A stretch of DNA of 20,410 nt, from contig JAHBMJ010001295.1 of assembly GCA_018398765.1 (NCBI GenBank), forward strand, positions 5,624 to 26,033, read 5' to 3'. Each line of letters opens with the position of its first letter. The first letter of the stretch is position 1. The notes below the pieces were generated by a model that was given only the letters and a program-made list of their open reading frames with translations, was not told the origin of the DNA and made no database searches. Source of the DNA: Chromera velia (taxonomy: Eukaryota; Sar; Chromeraceae). Position numbers and translations under genes: made by a program. Shown one piece after another: positions 17,283-20,410 of the stretch.

Positions 17283-20072
17283 GTCTCTCCCTCTCCCTGT
17301 GTCTGTCCTTATTGCTGGGAGTGGCAGTGGAGGGGGCCCGTTTGGGTCTCCGTCGGCCGTCTCAGAGGACTGGGGGGACAGGGGGAGGGGTTGTGAGTGA
17401 GACATTCGTTCACAGAGAGATAGGAGAGAAGAAGGGGAACAAGGGAGGAATAGGAGGAGCAGGGAGACAGGCACGAAGCAATGGAGATCCAGTGACTTTT
17501 GAAAGAACAGGAAGGGAAGGAAAATTCTCAGAAAACGGGGGAGAAAGAGAAAAGGAAGAAGAGGGTGGCGATGCCCCTCTCTCTGGTTTGTCTGCCTTCA
17601 GGCCGAACATGGAGACGGCAGGGCGACTGCAGAATCTCTCTCCGTCCCTGTCCCCGACTCTCTTCACAGAACTTCCAGAAGACCCCGAAGCTGATGGAGA
17701 GACGGGAGAAGGTGGGGGAAGCCCTAAGAACGAAAATGGAGATGAAGAAGACGATGCACAGATTGGAAGCGAAGGGAAAAGAGACGAGGTGCGAGGGAAT
17801 CTGAAAAGGGAACCACGAGGAGAGGACGGCAGTCTCTCAAATGATCGTGTGTTTCCTTTGATAGGAAGTTCAGACCCTGCCGAGAGATGGCGACAGATTG
17901 CGAATCGAAAGAAACTTCTGGGCTGTGGGGAAGATGAGATGCCTCATGTGAGGAAGGACGTTTGTATTCGCCTCAAGCGTCCACCTGCCCCCTTCACCAG
18001 CCACACCCGCATTGAAGCTCTAGCAAAGAACCTCTTCTGGCGGGCCTACAAGGCAATTTTCTCAAGAGACCTCACGGCATTCAGAGAGATTTGCGAGGTT
18101 AGCTAAACTAATCTCGGTAAGAAACAAGATATGAAGAAAACCTTGCAGGGTCGAGAAATCCTGAAAGGAGGGAGAAAACAGAATCGCGGCGGAGAGGGGA
18201 GAAGAAAAGGAGGTCGCCAATGCTCAGAAGAGGGAATACTGAAATCCCCTTTCCAGGACACTCAAAAGAACAGACAGATAAAAAAAATGCAAGCACATCA
18301 CACATAGCGCAGATACATCGGTGCAAACAGCACATTGCAAGTCACACACACACACACACACACACACACAGTCCCGTCAAAGTAGTCAGAACGTCGCCGC
18401 ACCTAAAGCTTTGCGTAGCCGTTCAGACCTCCCATGTCTAGGGTGTCACTAGCAGGGCTTCTCCATGCATATACCTTGGACAATCTTATGTATGTATGTT
18501 TGTATGCGTGCATGATGCAGGAATATGCCAGAACGCACGCAGGATCGTCTTGTATGTGGTGGAAGTTTCAACCTGAAAAGACCTGGTATCTCAACGTCAG
18601 TCCAGTCCGTACATCCTCTGGCTGTCTGCAGTTTTTCCCGTCTGCTTGTTTTCCTGCCTGCCTCTTTGTCTGTTTGTTTGCGTACTTGTCTCCCCAATAT
18701 TCTGTCCTCTTGCTTGCCTCTCATGCTATGCCTCTTTCATGCAGAACGTGGCGTACATCCAGGCGCAGAAGCACGGCCAGAAACCACACCTGAGTTGGTC
18801 CAAGGCAATGAGCACCTCATCGAAATTGGACGAGTACAAGGACGTAATGGACACCGTGCTGCAGGACGCAGAGACAGAGGAGAACGCCTCAGAGGGCAGT
18901 GCAGAAACCCAAAAGCCAGAGGAGGAATGGGAAGACGAAGAAGACGGGGGAGAGACGCGGTCGCGGTTCGCTGAAAAAACACCCCGAATCAACCTTGCGT
19001 ATGTTCCCTTTGACTTCCCTGCCCTGGCGGCTCTCCACGGCGACGCGCAGTTTCTCAAAGAGTTTGTAGAGACGGTCCAGAAGTATGAGAGGTGGCGGGT
19101 GGTACACAGTGACGATTTCAGCGAGGTCAGCGTGCGGAGTGTGATTTCTTCTCTCTCTCTCTCTCTCTCCCTCCCTCTCTCTGTGGGGTGGGGAGGTGGG
19201 GAAGGGGGGTGGTCAGTAGAAGGACTCCAATATGATCTAGACAACAGATACCTTTTCGACCAAAGAAAGCCAGGGGCTCGCTTGTGCATTCAATCAAACA
19301 ATTCCCTTACGTCCCTTGATTGCCTTGATTGAATGAATGATTGCAGGAGATGATGGAGATGATGGAGGACCCTGTGGTGAACTCCACAATGGACAGACTC
19401 ACCCAGTTTCTTTCCCCTTCTAGCCCTGATGCAAAGGACGTCTCAGGGAGGCGTTCCCTTTCTGCCAGTGTCTCTCCGACGGGTGCTTCCTTCTTGGCAT
19501 TCTCTCAAAAGTCCGAGGGCGAAGCTGCTGAGGCAGACGACGACACCACCCAGGAGGGGGACGAGGGTGTCAAGGAGGAGAAGGAAGCAGAGGAGGGGAA
19601 CACTCCACCAGATCAGAAGTCTGTGAAGCCCCCTACTGCACCGATGAAAGAAGGCAAAGAGGGAGACGCACAAATGAAATCCAAAAACAAATCAGGAGAG
19701 CCGAAAACTGACAAAGACAATCGATTCTACGACCCAGTCCTGGCAGAGAACCCCGACTTCCAAAAATTGGACTTGAAAGCTCACGAGAAACGCTGGGAGC
19801 CTTACAAGGAATCAATCACCAGTAGAACGTGGCCCCTTGCCATTGCCTCAATCGGATGCACAAATGAGGATGCGGTTCTGTACGGTGCGCTCTCGTGTGA
19901 TCCATGGAAAGACATCAGACCCGTTCCCCCTCCCTCAGAGCTGCTTGAAATGTTCGAACTGCTTCGTTCGGTGGCAATAAGAAATGACACCTTCTACAGA
20001 GACAACGTGCATTTCGATAACGAGATTGTGCTCGATAACCAGGCGGTGGAGAAGAAACTTTGGCCTCAAGCG
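17283..20072 (+). CDS. Multi-exon gene for a large acidic protein with probable signal peptide; unknown family, 3' end outside window
   Basis: I do not recognise the product. Exons: 17283-18097, 18521-18595, 18745-19125, 19347-20072; the three joins between them use GT/AG in phase 0 and give a continuous frame of about 665 residues. The acceptor at 17281-17282 follows a strong pyrimidine tract. The first exon encodes LSLSLCLSLLLGVAVEG, a typical signal-peptide core and cleavage region, so the real start should be a short upstream exon; ATGAACC before a GT at 17086 is a possible one. Next comes a Gly/Glu-rich, probably disordered part (about 17380-17830), then an ordered segment with Trp-rich peptides (CIRLKRPPAPF, AKNLFWRAYKAIFSR, MWWKFQPEKTWYLN). 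The third exon has a highly acidic block (18870-18965) followed by PFDFPALAALHGDAQFLKEF. The fourth has Glu/Lys-rich linkers, then FYDPVLAENPDFQKLDLKAH. The fourth exon ends at GT 20073; the next exon is not visible. Entry to the secretory or plastid route is inferred from the signal peptide only. Confidence 0.75.
18343..18370. repeat. (CA)14 microsatellite in intron
   Basis: Fourteen perfect CA units in the 423-base intron 18098-18520 of the right-hand gene. The rest of that intron holds no supported feature. Confidence 0.9.
19150..19169. repeat. (TC)10 microsatellite in intron
   Basis: Ten TC units near the 5' end of the intron 19126-19346, giving a pyrimidine block far from the acceptor. 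Confidence 0.85.
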
Positions 20073-20078
20073 GTCCGT

Positions 20079-20079
20079 C

Positions 20080-20110
<31 letters not shown>
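20079..20110. repeat. (CAGA)8 microsatellite just after a splice donor
   Basis: Eight perfect CAGA units starting six bases after the GT at 20073. If the intron were retained, they would be translated as RQTDRQTD-type repeats until a stop at 20127-20129. Confidence 0.9.
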
Positions 20111-20111
<1 letters not shown>

Positions 20112-20332
20112 CAGATTTCGAACAAGTAGGTGCATCCATTATTCTTCTTGCCGATGTCGATGGAACCGAAAAAGGTTCCATGAAAAATAGGGCCCTCTGC
20201 TTCCTTTTGATTGGTTTCTTTCGATAAGCCCTCTCTCTTCCCTCCTTCCCTTCGCGCCTTTTCTCTTTTTTCTGTTGATTCGAACCTTCTCTTAAACAAT
20301 CAGACACGCTGATCTTCAGGTGGATTGACTCT

Positions 20333-20343
20333 CCCCCCCCTTC

Positions 20344-20407
<64 letters not shown>
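20333..20407. repeat. C8 run, (TC)n then (GT)n compound microsatellite
   Basis: C8 at 20333-20340, TC units from about 20348 to 20374, then GT units to 20407. It lies in the presumed intron of the right-hand gene and runs to the window edge. Confidence 0.9.
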
Positions 20408-20408
<1 letters not shown>

Positions 20409-20410
20409 AT

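Noticed and set aside
20320-20410. Next exon of the right-hand gene after TTCAG at 20319
   Set aside because: In phase 0 it would read GTG GAT TGA at once, and the following sequence is simple repeat.
1-20410. CRISPR arrays, tRNA or rRNA genes
   Set aside because: All short repeats are microsatellites or transposon ends without spacers, and I saw no tRNA cloverleaf or rRNA core on reading both strands by eye.

Overview
The window reads as nuclear DNA of a protist with spliceosomal introns. Two plus-strand genes are built from exons joined by GT-AG introns with long pyrimidine tracts. Between them lie a single-exon ankyrin-repeat gene and a block of decayed transposable elements. There are no bacterial-style operons, ribosome-binding sites or CRISPR arrays, and I found no tRNA or rRNA gene. 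The style (near-balanced base composition, pyrimidine-rich introns, abundant simple repeats, an ankyrin protein with an acylation-type N-terminus, non-LTR retroelements) would suit an alveolate or other alga. A chromerid such as Chromera is my guess, not a demonstrated identity.

Layout. 76-4411 (+): a multi-exon gene, 5' incomplete, for a protein of at least about 936 residues whose last 650 look mostly helical; I do not recognise the family. 4412-6540: 3' UTR and low-complexity spacer. 6541-8723 (-): the 3' end of one retroelement and a broken ORF that may belong to it. 8724 to about 12950 (-): a second, better recognisable non-LTR (LINE-type) retrotransposon with endonuclease, linker, reverse transcriptase (YADD) and thumb regions, interrupted by stops, frameshifts and a 332-base assembly gap. 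13011-13391: AT-rich sequence. 13400-13914: a hAT-like non-autonomous DNA element with terminal inverted repeats and near-perfect 8-bp target duplications. 14502-15728 (-): the intact 408-residue ankyrin gene. 15729-17078: spacer with simple repeats. 17283 to beyond the window (+): a second unrecognised multi-exon gene, apparently with an N-terminal signal peptide.

Nothing shows the three host genes working together; they look like independent neighbours around a transposon graveyard. I see no convincing new multi-gene system. The points most worth a second look are a phase-0 intron-like insert inside the LINE reverse transcriptase, the strong bias to TAG among the LINE's nonsense codons, the hAT-like element, the dual-acylation N-terminus on the ankyrin protein, a 147-base stop-free intron in the first gene, and the two large uncharacterised proteins.
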